14,434 nt of DNA from an uncultured Lachnospiraceae bacterium (GCA_910586725.1 CAJUJL010000046.1:7113-21546), one strand, 5' to 3'; positions 6,332 through 14,272 are shown, counted from the stretch's first letter. Notes: a model not told the origin generated them from the letters alone. Numbers and translations are program-made.

Positions 6332-8191
6332 ATGCCATCAACATTTTTTGGATTAACGATAGCGTCGTCGGCTGTCAATGCTTTTCAGGCGGCAGTCAAT
6401 ACAACGGCAAACAATATTTCTAATGTACAGACAAAAGGCTATACCAGACAGCAGGCAAACCGACAGGCGGCAGAAGCCTTAAGGGTGCATCAAAAATATG
6501 GAACGACCGGAAGCGGTGTGACGACAACTTCGATTACTTCCATCCGGAATTTTTACTACGATACAAAATACTGGACCAATCAGTCTTCTGTGGGACGGTT
6601 CCAGACAAAGATGAATTATTTACAGCAGGTGGAACATTATTTTGAGGACGATTCCGTTGACAATCCGGGATTCTCTACGATTTTTACAGACATGTTCAAT
6701 CAGTTAAAGGAGTTTAAGAGCCCTGCCGGCGATGAAAACCGCCGTAAGAATTTTATCAGTCAGGCGCAGATTTTTACTTCTTATTTTAATAATGTGGCAA
6801 ACGGATTAAGCAGGCTCCAGAAAGATTGTAATGATGAGATCAAATCTTTAGTCAGCAGCATCAACGCCAATGCGGAAAAAGTCGCGGCGCTGACCAAGCA
6901 GATCAATTCTATTGAACTGCAGGGCGGTACGGCCAATGAGCTTAGAGATCAAAGAGCGCTTATTATAGATGAACTTTCCGAAATTGTTCCGATAACGGTT
7001 GAAGAGACGCCGGTGTCCAACAGCAACTATCCGGATATGTATCTGGGCGGCACAAATTATGTTGTAAAGCTGGATGGCCAGGTGCTTGTCAATACGTTTG
7101 AGTACCGCACGCTTACCTGTGTGCCAAGGGAAAATAAAGTCAATCAGACCGATGTAGACGGTTTGTATAAAGTTGTCTGGTCCGATACGGGAATGAACTT
7201 TAACATGAATGCAAAATCCATGGACGGTTCCCTGAAAGCGCTTATGGAGATGAGAGACGGCAACAATGGTGAAAATTTCAAGGGCACAGTTACCAGCGCA
7301 ACTCCGTTTAGCATTACCATCAAGCCATCAACGATGACTACGGTAGAATCTATGATGATGGCTGCGGAAGGCACGATTTCCATTCGCAATAAAGAGTATC
7401 ATTATTCGGGATTTGAGGCGGAACTGGATGAAAATGGCAATATTGTTTCCTATACGTTCCGGTTTGACGACATTCTGGACGGAGCGGAAGCGGCTGGACT
7501 TGCGGGAAAGAGCGCGCAGATCGGAGACAGCATAGATGTGATGGGAATTCCGTATTATATGTCTCAAATGAGCGAGTTTATTCGCAATTTCAGCGAACGT
7601 TTTAACGCGTATCAGCAAGGAGGAGCGGATTTAAACGGAGATCCGATGGGTTCGTTCTTTGTTGCCAAATCATATGACGGAAAAGAATTTAACTTTGCCG
7701 ACCAGTCGGTAAATACAGATGGTGTGACCGATCCGAACAACTCGAAAATTTCTTCTACGTCAAACAGTTATTATCAGATGAACGCATTGAATTTTTGCGT
7801 TGCAGACGCCAGTATCCGTAATTCGGCGATTTTTGCCACGACGACAGCGGATCAGATCGCGGCCGGCAACATAGACGCGCATGAGATTGTAGATGCAATG
7901 CTAAAGCTGGAAAGTGATGTCAAAATGTTTCGCGGCGGCAGTGCATCGGCCTTTTTGAGCTGTATTTATTCGGATATTTCTATTGATTCACAGGAATCAC
8001 AGATATTTTTGGAGAATTTTTCCGATATTTCAGGCGCAATTACCAATCAGAGACTTTCTGTTTCCGGAGTAGATGAGGATGAGGAAGCTCTGGATCTTGT
8101 AAAATACCAGAATGCGTATAATCTGGCAGCCCGTATGATTCAGTGCATGTCAGAGATGTACGATAAATTGATAAACGGAACCGGAGTATAA
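6332..8191 (+). CDS. flgK: Flagellar hook-associated protein 1, FlgK (second copy)
   Basis: A 619-residue second FlgK. It has the N-terminal signature TANNISNVQTKGYTRQQ from residue 25, the conserved NELRDQRALIIDEL segment, and a C-terminal D0 helix with GVDEDEEALDLVKYQNAYN, which is closer to textbook FlgK than the first copy. The ribosome site AGAGGTGA (6317-6324) is 7 nt before the start. The two FlgK proteins share the ends and a general layout but differ clearly in the middle and in length, so this is an old duplication or separate acquisition, not a recent repeat or a frameshifted gene. It contains five Cys. It lies between flgK1 and flgL in the same operon. Whether both proteins sit in one junction ring or are used alternatively is unknown. 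Confidence 0.92.
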   Translation: MPSTFFGLTIASSAVNAFQAAVNTTANNISNVQTKGYTRQQANRQAAEALRVHQKYGTTGSGVTTTSITSIRNFYYDTKYWTNQSSVGRFQTKMNYLQQVEHYFEDDSVDNPGFSTIFTDMFNQLKEFKSPAGDENRRKNFISQAQIFTSYFNNVANGLSRLQKDCNDEIKSLVSSINANAEKVAALTKQINSIELQGGTANELRDQRALIIDELSEIVPITVEETPVSNSNYPDMYLGGTNYVVKLDGQVLVNTFEYRTLTCVPRENKVNQTDVDGLYKVVWSDTGMNFNMNAKSMDGSLKALMEMRDGNNGENFKGTVTSATPFSITIKPSTMTTVESMMMAAEGTISIRNKEYHYSGFEAELDENGNIVSYTFRFDDILDGAEAAGLAGKSAQIGDSIDVMGIPYYMSQMSEFIRNFSERFNAYQQGGADLNGDPMGSFFVAKSYDGKEFNFADQSVNTDGVTDPNNSKISSTSNSYYQMNALNFCVADASIRNSAIFATTTADQIAAGNIDAHEIVDAMLKLESDVKMFRGGSASAFLSCIYSDISIDSQESQIFLENFSDISGAITNQRLSVSGVDEDEEALDLVKYQNAYNLAARMIQCMSEMYDKLINGTGV

Positions 8192-8214
8192 GAATTTTTT
8201 ACAGGAGGCATATT

Positions 8215-9753
8215 ATGCGAATAACAAATAACATGATGATAAATAACACTTCTGCAAATATCAATGGCAACAAAATCAATGTCAACGCGTTGAATCTGCA
8301 GATGTCGTCCCAAAAGAAAATTCAGCGCCCTTCGGAAAATCCGGTTGTAGCAATTCGTGCGCTGCGTTTGAGAAGCACATTGAGCCAGATTAACCAGTTC
8401 TATGAGAAAAACATACCGGACGCCCAGGCGTGGCTGGAATCTACGGAGACGGCTCTTAAAAATATGAATAAAATTCTGACTGACGTTAAGACAGAATGCG
8501 TCAACGGCACAAACTCATATCTGACAGAAAAAGACAGGGAAACGATCTTAAAAAATTTAAAAGCCTTAAAAGATCAGATTTATTCCGAAGGAAATGCCGA
8601 CAATGCGGGAAGAACCGTATTTACGGGATACAAGACGAATTCCCAGCTTACTTTTATGGAAGACGAAGCAAAGACTTCTTATACGATTAAACAGAATATA
8701 TCTTATAAGGAGATGGAAGAATACAGTTATTATCTCGGCTCCGTGGAAGTGCCTTCGTCAGTGGCTGAGGTAAAAAATACCAGCAATATTTCTGATATTG
8801 TTAAGTATGATTATGACAGGGTGCGTCTTGCATACGACGATGTATCCAAAATAGAGGGAAGCATTGTATATAAAGACGGAACGGTAGAAGGCGGATGCAC
8901 ATGGGAGTATTTTGATTCCGAAGAGGATTGGGAAGCCGCGTATCCGGATAAGAAAATGCAGGGGTATCAGGTTGTAGTTATACGGGATAAGGGAGACGTT
9001 ATTTTTGGAGATAAAATCGCTGACCTTGTGAAATCTAATCAGGCGACGATTCAGATGGAGTATACCAAAACGGGATTTGCCAAAGGCGAGCTTCGGCCGG
9101 AATATTACTATGACTGCCAGGATATAACAGATCCTGCAAAACCGGTTACGTATGATAAGTATCAGAAAGATCAGAACGGCAATTGCATTGTAGATGAAAA
9201 CGGCAACTATAAAAAGATTTATGAAGATCTGAATTATATGGTTTCCCTGAATCAGACGCTGACGGTTAATATTCAGGCTGATGAAGTGTTCGATATGAGT
9301 ATTTATCAGGATGTTAACGAGTTGATCGATACGGTTCAGAATGCAATCAATGCCCACGAGAAAGTGGATCGTTTAAAGGAAATGAAAAACGAGGCTAAAT
9401 ATGCCGATTGCCAGGAAGAAGTGCAAAAATGGATTGATGGCGCGCAGAAAGAAGCGGATTATGCCGACAGCCGCCTGACAGAGCTTTTCAGTGCGGGAAT
9501 TGGCAAATTTGATAAATATATGGAGAAGCTGAACGTTGCTTATACGGAGATTGGAGCAAGAGGAGATCAGCTTGAAATGACGGAAAGCAGAATCAGTAAT
9601 TTGCAGCTTACCCAGGAAGAGCTCAAATCCTGTAACGAAGACAGGGAATTGTCGGATATTATTATTGATTATACGGCAGCTTTTAATGCGTATCAGGCGT
9701 CGCTTCTTTCAGCCAGCAAAATTGAAAAGCAGACGCTGTTAGATTATATTTAA
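8215..9753 (+). CDS. flgL: Flagellar hook-associated protein 3, FlgL
   Basis: A 512-residue exported junction protein that links FlgK to the flagellin filament. Residues 1-145 match the flagellin-like N-terminal domain: MRITNNMM start, the PSENP segment at 39-43 equivalent to the flagellin PSDDP region, and RTVFTGYKTNSQLTF. Residues about 342-512 match the C-terminal part, ending in an amphipathic helix with DYTAAFNAYQASL. Between them is an extra domain of about 190 residues. Common FlgL proteins have roughly 300 residues, so this is a long form; the extra domain includes GELRPEYYYDC, and I believe long FlgL proteins occur in clostridia. Six Cys are present. AGGAGG (8203-8208) lies 6 nt before the ATG. 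It is 23 bp after flgK2 and 14 bp before fliW. Confidence 0.92.
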   Translation: MRITNNMMINNTSANINGNKINVNALNLQMSSQKKIQRPSENPVVAIRALRLRSTLSQINQFYEKNIPDAQAWLESTETALKNMNKILTDVKTECVNGTNSYLTEKDRETILKNLKALKDQIYSEGNADNAGRTVFTGYKTNSQLTFMEDEAKTSYTIKQNISYKEMEEYSYYLGSVEVPSSVAEVKNTSNISDIVKYDYDRVRLAYDDVSKIEGSIVYKDGTVEGGCTWEYFDSEEDWEAAYPDKKMQGYQVVVIRDKGDVIFGDKIADLVKSNQATIQMEYTKTGFAKGELRPEYYYDCQDITDPAKPVTYDKYQKDQNGNCIVDENGNYKKIYEDLNYMVSLNQTLTVNIQADEVFDMSIYQDVNELIDTVQNAINAHEKVDRLKEMKNEAKYADCQEEVQKWIDGAQKEADYADSRLTELFSAGIGKFDKYMEKLNVAYTEIGARGDQLEMTESRISNLQLTQEELKSCNEDRELSDIIIDYTAAFNAYQASLLSASKIEKQTLLDYI

Positions 9754-9767
9754 AGCGAGGATAGAAC

Positions 9768-10229
9768 ATGAGGGCAAATACAAGATTATTTGGCGAGATT
9801 GAAATTGAAGAGGAAAAGATTATCAACATGGAGCAGGGAATTATCGGATTTCCGGACCTCAAGCAGTTTACGCTGATTTTTGATTCGGAGCGCAAGGAAA
9901 AGTCCGGCATTATGTGGATGCAGTCTATGGATGACGGTGAAGTCTCCATACCGGTTATGGCGCCTTCCGATCTGATCGCGGATTATAATCCGACGGTAAA
10001 TTACGAACTGCTGGAATTTCTTGGGGAGCTTACACCGGAGAATACTTATGTTCTTGTGACGGTTACGGTACCCCAAAAGATTGAGGATATATCCGTGAAT
10101 TTGAAGGCTCCGATTATCATTAACATGAGTACCAATAAAGGATGTCAGATAATCGTAGAAGATGATTATGCGGTTCGGCATAAAATATATGATTTGATTA
10201 AAGACGGAAAAGGGAAAGCGGGTGAATAA
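9768..10229 (+). CDS. fliW: Flagellar assembly factor FliW (CsrA antagonist)
   Basis: A 153-residue cytoplasmic protein. FliW binds flagellin and, when free, binds CsrA allosterically to prevent it from blocking flagellin translation. The sequence has the family hallmarks TRLFGEIEIEEEKIINM and GIIGFPDLKQFTLI near the N-terminus, a central segment with NYELLEFLGELTPENTYVL, and the closing block LKAPIIINMSTNKGCQII. GAGGA (9757-9761) precedes the ATG by 6 nt. csrA starts 2 bp after its stop codon, the arrangement known from Bacillus and many clostridia, implying coupled production of the two partners. The flagellin leader at the right edge of the window is the expected target of this switch. Confidence 0.95.
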   Translation: MRANTRLFGEIEIEEEKIINMEQGIIGFPDLKQFTLIFDSERKEKSGIMWMQSMDDGEVSIPVMAPSDLIADYNPTVNYELLEFLGELTPENTYVLVTVTVPQKIEDISVNLKAPIIINMSTNKGCQIIVEDDYAVRHKIYDLIKDGKGKAGE

Positions 10230-10231
10230 AT

Positions 10232-10447
10232 ATGCTGGCATTAACCAGGCGAAAAGGAGAATCCCTCGTCTTAAATAACAATATTGAGGTTACGATACTT
10301 GAGATTCGGGGCGATCAGATTAAGATCGGCATCACAGCGCCAAAGGAAGTGCCGATATATCGGAAAGAAGTTTATCTTCAGATAGAGGATGAAAATAAAG
10401 CGGCTCTGAATCCGGTTGGAACAGAGGCTTTGAAAAAGTTATTCTAA
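10232..10447 (+). CDS. csrA: Carbon storage regulator / translational repressor CsrA
   Basis: A 71-residue RNA-binding protein that forms a domain-swapped dimer and binds GGA motifs over ribosome binding sites. Conserved features are present: MLALTRRKGESL at the start with L4, T5 and R6; the APKEVPIYRKEVY region with R44, the key RNA-contact residue; and GDQIKIGI forming the core strand. A tail of about 15 residues (AALNPVGTEALKKLF) follows the core; such tails are usual in CsrA of FliW-containing bacteria and may contact FliW. It starts 2 bp after fliW with only a weak ribosome site (GGGTGA near 10220), so translation is probably coupled. It is the last gene of the flgM operon. Confidence 0.95.
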   Translation: MLALTRRKGESLVLNNNIEVTILEIRGDQIKIGITAPKEVPIYRKEVYLQIEDENKAALNPVGTEALKKLF

Positions 10448-10472
10448 TCTTTTTATAGTGATAATCCGATAT
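10445..10472 (+). promoter_or_regulatory. Sigma-28-type promoter of the flaG-fliD unit
   Basis: TCCGATAT at 10465-10472 matches the sigma-28 -10 consensus at seven of eight positions. The best -35 is TAAT at 10445-10448 with a 16-bp spacer, one base more than ideal and overlapping the csrA stop codon. It leaves a leader of about 75 nt before flaG. The -10 is convincing and the -35 less so. Confidence 0.55.
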
Positions 10473-10501
10473 AAAAAATAGAACAGGAGAGAAGTTAAAT
10501 T

Positions 10502-10524
10502 GGGCGTTTCTTTTAGAAACGCCC
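10502..10524 (+). promoter_or_regulatory. GC-rich hairpin in the flaG leader
   Basis: GGGCGTTTC (10502-10510) pairs perfectly with GAAACGCCC (10516-10524); one more T-A pair leaves a 3-nt loop. It lies downstream of the likely sigma-28 promoter and 14 nt before the flaG Shine-Dalgarno. No T-run follows on either strand, so it is not a standard terminator. A possible TTG-initiated 16-codon reading frame (10500-10550) with AGGAGA at 10485-10490 runs through the hairpin and ends 2 nt before the flaG ATG. The downstream ACATGGAGGT (10535-10544) resembles a CsrA site and contains the flaG ribosome site. Confidence 0.6.
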
Positions 10525-10552
10525 GAATACAATCACATGGAGGTGGTTAGAA

Positions 10553-10963
10553 ATGGCAGTTCAAGCAATACCGGAACCGAAACTGGCATATCAGGGAAGC
10601 GTGCCAGGATCGGAAGCAGCAAGCGCAGGCTCCGAAAGCGCGCCTGTGGTCATCCGCGCTGAATCCATATCTGACAAAACTGCCGTACAGGCAGGCATGG
10701 ATGCAGACAATGGAAACGGAGAAAACGGCGCATCAAAGATTTTAGGAACGGAGACTTTGAAGAGAATGGCGGAAGAGATTAATCGAAATGCAAAAAATTC
10801 GGAAGCTATTTTCGGCGTTCACGATGGAACCAATCGTATTACGATTAAAATTATTGACAAAGACACGAAGGAAGTCATCAAAGAATATCCACCGGAGAAG
10901 ACGCTGGATATGATTGCAAAAGTATGGGAGATGGCAGGACTTATGGTGGATGAGAAAAGATAG
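10553..10963 (+). CDS. flaG: Flagellar protein FlaG
   Basis: A 136-residue protein of the FlaG family, linked to filament length or assembly in several bacteria, though its exact role is not settled. Residues about 1-60 are Ala/Ser/Gly/Glu-rich and probably disordered. The family domain covers about 62-136, with FGVHDGTNRITIKIIDKDTKEVIKEYPPE as its core (shown here in part: EVIKEYPPEKTLDMI) and a C-terminal helix KVWEMAGLMVDEKR. GGAGG at 10539-10543 lies 9 nt before the start. It is the first gene of the flaG-fliD-fliS-fliT-like unit and ends 11 bp before fliD, the usual clostridial and Bacillus arrangement. Its ribosome site overlaps a possible CsrA-binding sequence. Confidence 0.9.
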   Translation: MAVQAIPEPKLAYQGSVPGSEAASAGSESAPVVIRAESISDKTAVQAGMDADNGNGENGASKILGTETLKRMAEEINRNAKNSEAIFGVHDGTNRITIKIIDKDTKEVIKEYPPEKTLDMIAKVWEMAGLMVDEKR

Positions 10964-10974
10964 GAGGAAAAGAA

Positions 10975-13284
10975 ATGCCCATTAGAATTACAGGAATGAA
11001 CTCTGGATTGGATACCGAAGCTTTAATATCGGAATTGGTATCGGCTTATCGTACAAAAACACAGAAGTACACAAAGGCACAGACCAAATTATCCTGGAAA
11101 CAGGATATATGGAAGAACTTAAACAGTAAAATTTCTTCCTTTTACAGTAAGCTTAGCAATTTAAAATATTCGGCGGCTTACAATATCAGAACTGCGACTA
11201 TTTCGGATTCTACAAAGGCAACGGTAAAAGCATCCGCTTCCGCAATTAACGGGAGCTATTCCGTAAAAATTAAAAAAATTGCCAAAAGCGGATATTTAAC
11301 AGGCGCAAATCTTGGCAGTAAAATTACGGAAGGAAGCAAGCTTTCGGAATTGGGCTATACCGGCGGAGACGGAACAATTACGGTTAATGCGAACGGCAAA
11401 ACGACAGATATTAAAGTAAACGGCGACACTACGGTATCCGATTTTGTAAAATCATTAAACGACGCCGGCGTGAAAGCAAGCTATGACAGCACGCACAACC
11501 GTATTTATGTCGCATCTTCAAAAACCGGAAAAGACAGCGACTTTTCATTGACGGGAAGCGACGGAAATGGAGCTGCAGCATTAAATAAACTGGGACTTAG
11601 CGTGAAATCCTCAGCAGATACCGAGCTTTACAAAAACTGGGCGGCTTATGCGTTAAACACAAACGGAACGGCATATATAATCGGGTATGATGCGGACGGT
11701 AAGGCCATCACAGACGGTACATATGATGCAGGGGCAACGGAAAGCAGAATTGAGGCAATTCTGGAAGAAGTAAGAAAAGCTCCGTCTATCATTACAAACA
11801 ATTCCGCACAGATCAAATACGCAAACTCATACAGTACGGTCAAGGATATTGAGGCAAATAACCTCTCGGCTTTGAATAATGACGAGAAATCGGATTTTCA
11901 TACCCTGTTGAATGAAAGCACGCTGAAAAACGTCTATATTGACGCGGACGGCAATCTGTATGATAAACAGTCTGACGGTACTTATACAACCAGAGGCGAA
12001 AACAAAGAAACATTTACCCAGGCGGATCTGGATGCAAAAGGCATAACGCTGACCGAAGGCGAGAAAAGGCTGGAGGAGCTTGAGAAAAAAGCCGGATTTA
12101 CCAAACAGGAAGAAAAAGAGAATCCTGACGGCACAAAAGTTATTGAAACAGTAATTGATGTAGATAAGATTGCTTCATACAAAGACGCGCTGGCTAATGT
12201 TGCGGCTTATGAGATGGAACCTGCAAATGCCGCACAGGTTACGGCAGTGCAGGATGCGCATCAGAACGGAACGCTGGATACAGTTGTTAATGATCTGCAG
12301 GCCGGCATCGACGCTGCAAATAAGACATTGTCGGATCATGCTTTGCTTGACAATGCAGCATTTACGGCGCAGGATGTAACCGCAAAGATTACAAATTCAG
12401 CCGGAATTTTAGATGGAAGCATCAACGTTGAGTACAGCGCCGGCGCAACGCGTGTAGACGGCCAGGATTTAGTGGTAGAAATTAACGGAGCCGAGTATAC
12501 GTCCTCAACAAGTGAAATTACGGTGAACGGACTGACTATCAATGCGCTTGCAGAAACAGGAGAATCTGAATTAACAGTCAATATAGGAAATAATACGCAG
12601 GGCCTTTACGATAAAATCAAAGGCATTATGAAAGATTACAACGAGCTGATCAATGAAATGACGAAGCTCTACAATGCCGGCTCTTCCAGAGGTTATGAAC
12701 CCTTGACAAGTGAAGAGAAAGACGCAATGACAGACACGGAGATTAAAGAATGGGAAGAGAAAATCAAAGGTTCCCTGCTTCGCCGTGACGACACGCTGGG
12801 AGCTCTTTTGAGCGGAATGTCTTCGGCAATGCTTAAGTCATATAATATCAACGGACAAAATTACAGCCTTTCAAGTTTTGGAATTCATACGCTTGGAATC
12901 TTAAACGCGGCAGACAATGAGCAGAACGCGTTCCATATTGATGGAGATTCGGAAGATACGCTGACAAGCGGCAATGCAGATAAGCTTATGGAAGCCTTGA
13001 CAAAAGACCCGGATTCGGTTGTTGAATTCATGAAGCGGTTGACGACCGGCGTATATGACGTAATAAATAAGAAGATGGGCTCTACTTCTTTGAGCAGTTT
13101 CAACAAAGTGTATAATGACAAAGAAATGGCAAGAGAGTACAGTGATTATACAAAGACCATCAGCAAATGGGAAGAGAAGCTGCAGAAAATGGAAGATTCA
13201 TACTATAAAAAATTTGCAGCAATGGAGTCTGCTCTTGCTACTTTACAGAGCCAGCAGTCCTATCTTGCAAGCTTATTTGGATAA
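10975..13284 (+). CDS. fliD: Flagellar filament cap protein FliD (hook-associated protein 2), long form
   Basis: A 769-residue exported protein that caps the growing filament and folds incoming flagellin. Residues 1-105 are the FliD N-terminal domain (ITGMNSGLDTEALISELV, then a helical coil). Residues about 495-769 match the C-terminal domain, including DLVVEINGAEYTSS, YDKIKGIMKDYNELI, a GYEPLTSEEKDAM segment and a final coiled coil ending LQSQQSYLASLFG. Between about 215 and 490 is extra sequence of roughly 275 residues; removing it leaves about 495 residues, close to Bacillus subtilis FliD. The protein contains no Cys. AGGAGG (10962-10967) lies 7 nt before the ATG. fliS, a flagellar chaperone gene, follows 50 bp downstream. 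Confidence 0.94.
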   Translation: MPIRITGMNSGLDTEALISELVSAYRTKTQKYTKAQTKLSWKQDIWKNLNSKISSFYSKLSNLKYSAAYNIRTATISDSTKATVKASASAINGSYSVKIKKIAKSGYLTGANLGSKITEGSKLSELGYTGGDGTITVNANGKTTDIKVNGDTTVSDFVKSLNDAGVKASYDSTHNRIYVASSKTGKDSDFSLTGSDGNGAAALNKLGLSVKSSADTELYKNWAAYALNTNGTAYIIGYDADGKAITDGTYDAGATESRIEAILEEVRKAPSIITNNSAQIKYANSYSTVKDIEANNLSALNNDEKSDFHTLLNESTLKNVYIDADGNLYDKQSDGTYTTRGENKETFTQADLDAKGITLTEGEKRLEELEKKAGFTKQEEKENPDGTKVIETVIDVDKIASYKDALANVAAYEMEPANAAQVTAVQDAHQNGTLDTVVNDLQAGIDAANKTLSDHALLDNAAFTAQDVTAKITNSAGILDGSINVEYSAGATRVDGQDLVVEINGAEYTSSTSEITVNGLTINALAETGESELTVNIGNNTQGLYDKIKGIMKDYNELINEMTKLYNAGSSRGYEPLTSEEKDAMTDTEIKEWEEKIKGSLLRRDDTLGALLSGMSSAMLKSYNINGQNYSLSSFGIHTLGILNAADNEQNAFHIDGDSEDTLTSGNADKLMEALTKDPDSVVEFMKRLTTGVYDVINKKMGSTSLSSFNKVYNDKEMAREYSDYTKTISKWEEKLQKMEDSYYKKFAAMESALATLQSQQSYLASLFG

Positions 13285-13334
13285 TCTCTATTACACTCCA
13301 AAGAGCAGTCTGTCATTAACAGGGAGGTTATAAG

Positions 13335-13715
13335 ATGACAAACAAACAGGGATATGCAGCATATGCAAACAATAGAATCATGACGGCGTCACCGGCGGAA
13401 TTGACGATGATGCTTTATGAAGGAGCCGTTAAATTCTGCAATATCGCAATTGACGCCATAGATCATCGTGATGTTGCAAAGGCTCATAAAAATATTGTAA
13501 AAGTGGAAAATATTATTTCGGAGTTTCAGGCAACTTTGGATCATAAGTATCCTGTGGCAAAGGACTTTGACAATGTTTATACCTATCTGCAGCAAAGGCT
13601 GCTGGAGGCTAATATCAAAAAAGACAAAGAGATTCTGGAAGAAGTATTGGAGCATTTAAGGACCATGCGCGATACTTGGAAGGATGTTATGAAAAGAGCC
13701 GGAACAGGCAGATAG
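13335..13715 (+). CDS. fliS: Flagellin export chaperone FliS
   Basis: A 126-residue helical-bundle chaperone that binds the C-terminus of flagellin in the cytoplasm, preventing premature polymerisation and delivering it to the export gate. The sequence has the family signature near the N-terminus, GYAAYANNRIMTASPAELTMMLYEGA, recognisable by the SPAELTMMLY core at about residues 19-28, followed by four helices. Length is typical. AGGGAGG (13321-13327) lies 7 nt before the ATG. The gene lies between fliD and a FliT-like gene and upstream of flagellin, the expected order. In FliW bacteria FliS also competes with FliW for flagellin, so it indirectly affects CsrA control. Confidence 0.95.
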   Translation: MTNKQGYAAYANNRIMTASPAELTMMLYEGAVKFCNIAIDAIDHRDVAKAHKNIVKVENIISEFQATLDHKYPVAKDFDNVYTYLQQRLLEANIKKDKEILEEVLEHLRTMRDTWKDVMKRAGTGR

Positions 13716-13771
13716 GCAAGAGTCGGCTGCAGAAACGCTTTAAGACCCAATCACAAAGTAAGGAGAATGGT

Positions 13772-14248
13772 ATGGAAGCAGATTACATAAATATTATGAT
13801 AGAAAGTCTTGAGAAGAAGCGGGATATTCTGGGGCAAATTGTAGAATTGAACCGCCAGCAGAAGCTGCTGCTTTCGGATCCCAATCTTTTACCGGAAGAT
13901 TTTGAAAAGAATATGGACTACAAATCCCAGTTTGTAGAGCAGTTAAATCTTTTAGACAGCGGTTTTGAAAAGATGTTTGAGCGGGTAAAAGAAACTCTGA
14001 ATGGCAATCGGGAACAGTATGCCGAAGAGATTCATAAAATGCAGGATTTAATTAAAGAAATTTCTGCTATGACAAATACGATTCAGACACAGGAACTAAG
14101 GAACCGGGATGAAGCTGCCCGTAAATTTGCCGAAGTACGGGAGCAGGTCAAAGGTGTGCGCAACAGCCAGAAAGTGGTTCAGCAGTATTATCAGAATATG
14201 ATGGGACAAAAGACCTACTCTGCGCAGGTTATTGATAATAAAAAGTAA
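13772..14248 (+). CDS. Helical flagellar protein, probable FliT-like chaperone
   Basis: Encodes 158 residues, nearly all predicted helix and highly charged (for example ESLEKKRDILGQIVELN near the start and a long Glu/Lys/Arg-rich helix at 100-140). There is no signal peptide or membrane segment. I chose the ATG at 13772, which has TAAGGAGA 5 nt upstream; the longer frame from 13676 overlaps fliS and has no such site. FliT or FlgN-type export chaperones look like this and often follow fliS, so the position after flaG-fliD-fliS suggests a chaperone for FliD or another filament protein. No residue signature proves it, so the family name is inference. It is the last gene before the flagellin promoter. 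Confidence 0.7.
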   Translation: MEADYINIMIESLEKKRDILGQIVELNRQQKLLLSDPNLLPEDFEKNMDYKSQFVEQLNLLDSGFEKMFERVKETLNGNREQYAEEIHKMQDLIKEISAMTNTIQTQELRNRDEAARKFAEVREQVKGVRNSQKVVQQYYQNMMGQKTYSAQVIDNKK

Positions 14249-14268
14249 TTTAAAAAAAGTTACTTTTT
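14240..14268 (+). terminator. Possible A/T-rich terminator after the fliT-like gene
   Basis: AAAAAGTAA (14240-14248) pairs exactly with TTACTTTTT (14260-14268); inner pairs extend the stem to about 12 bp with a 5-nt A loop. The descending arm ends in five Ts. It overlaps the stop codon and ends 4 bp before the flagellin promoter. The stem is mostly A-T, so efficiency is uncertain; being symmetric, it could also work on the other strand. Confidence 0.45.
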
Positions 14269-14272
14269 ACTA

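Noticed and set aside
8030..8038. TCCGATAT within flgK2 as an internal promoter for flgL
   Set aside because: There is no suitable -35 15-16 bp upstream and it lies in conserved C-terminal coding sequence; chance occurrence is likely.
4564..8191. The two flgK genes as one gene split by a frameshift
   Set aside because: Each has its own ribosome site, start, N-terminal TANN signature and C-terminal D0 helix, so both are complete.
8758..9357. Minus-strand open frame of 199 codons opposite flgL
   Set aside because: Its Ile/Asn-rich translation mirrors the flgL codons, and the + strand frame is a complete, recognisable gene with a good ribosome site.
10351..10363. GCCGATAT and the CCGATATATCGG palindrome inside csrA as a sigma-28 promoter
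   Set aside because: No TAAA-like -35 occurs at the proper distance (TCAC instead), and the bases encode conserved CsrA residues before the R44 region.
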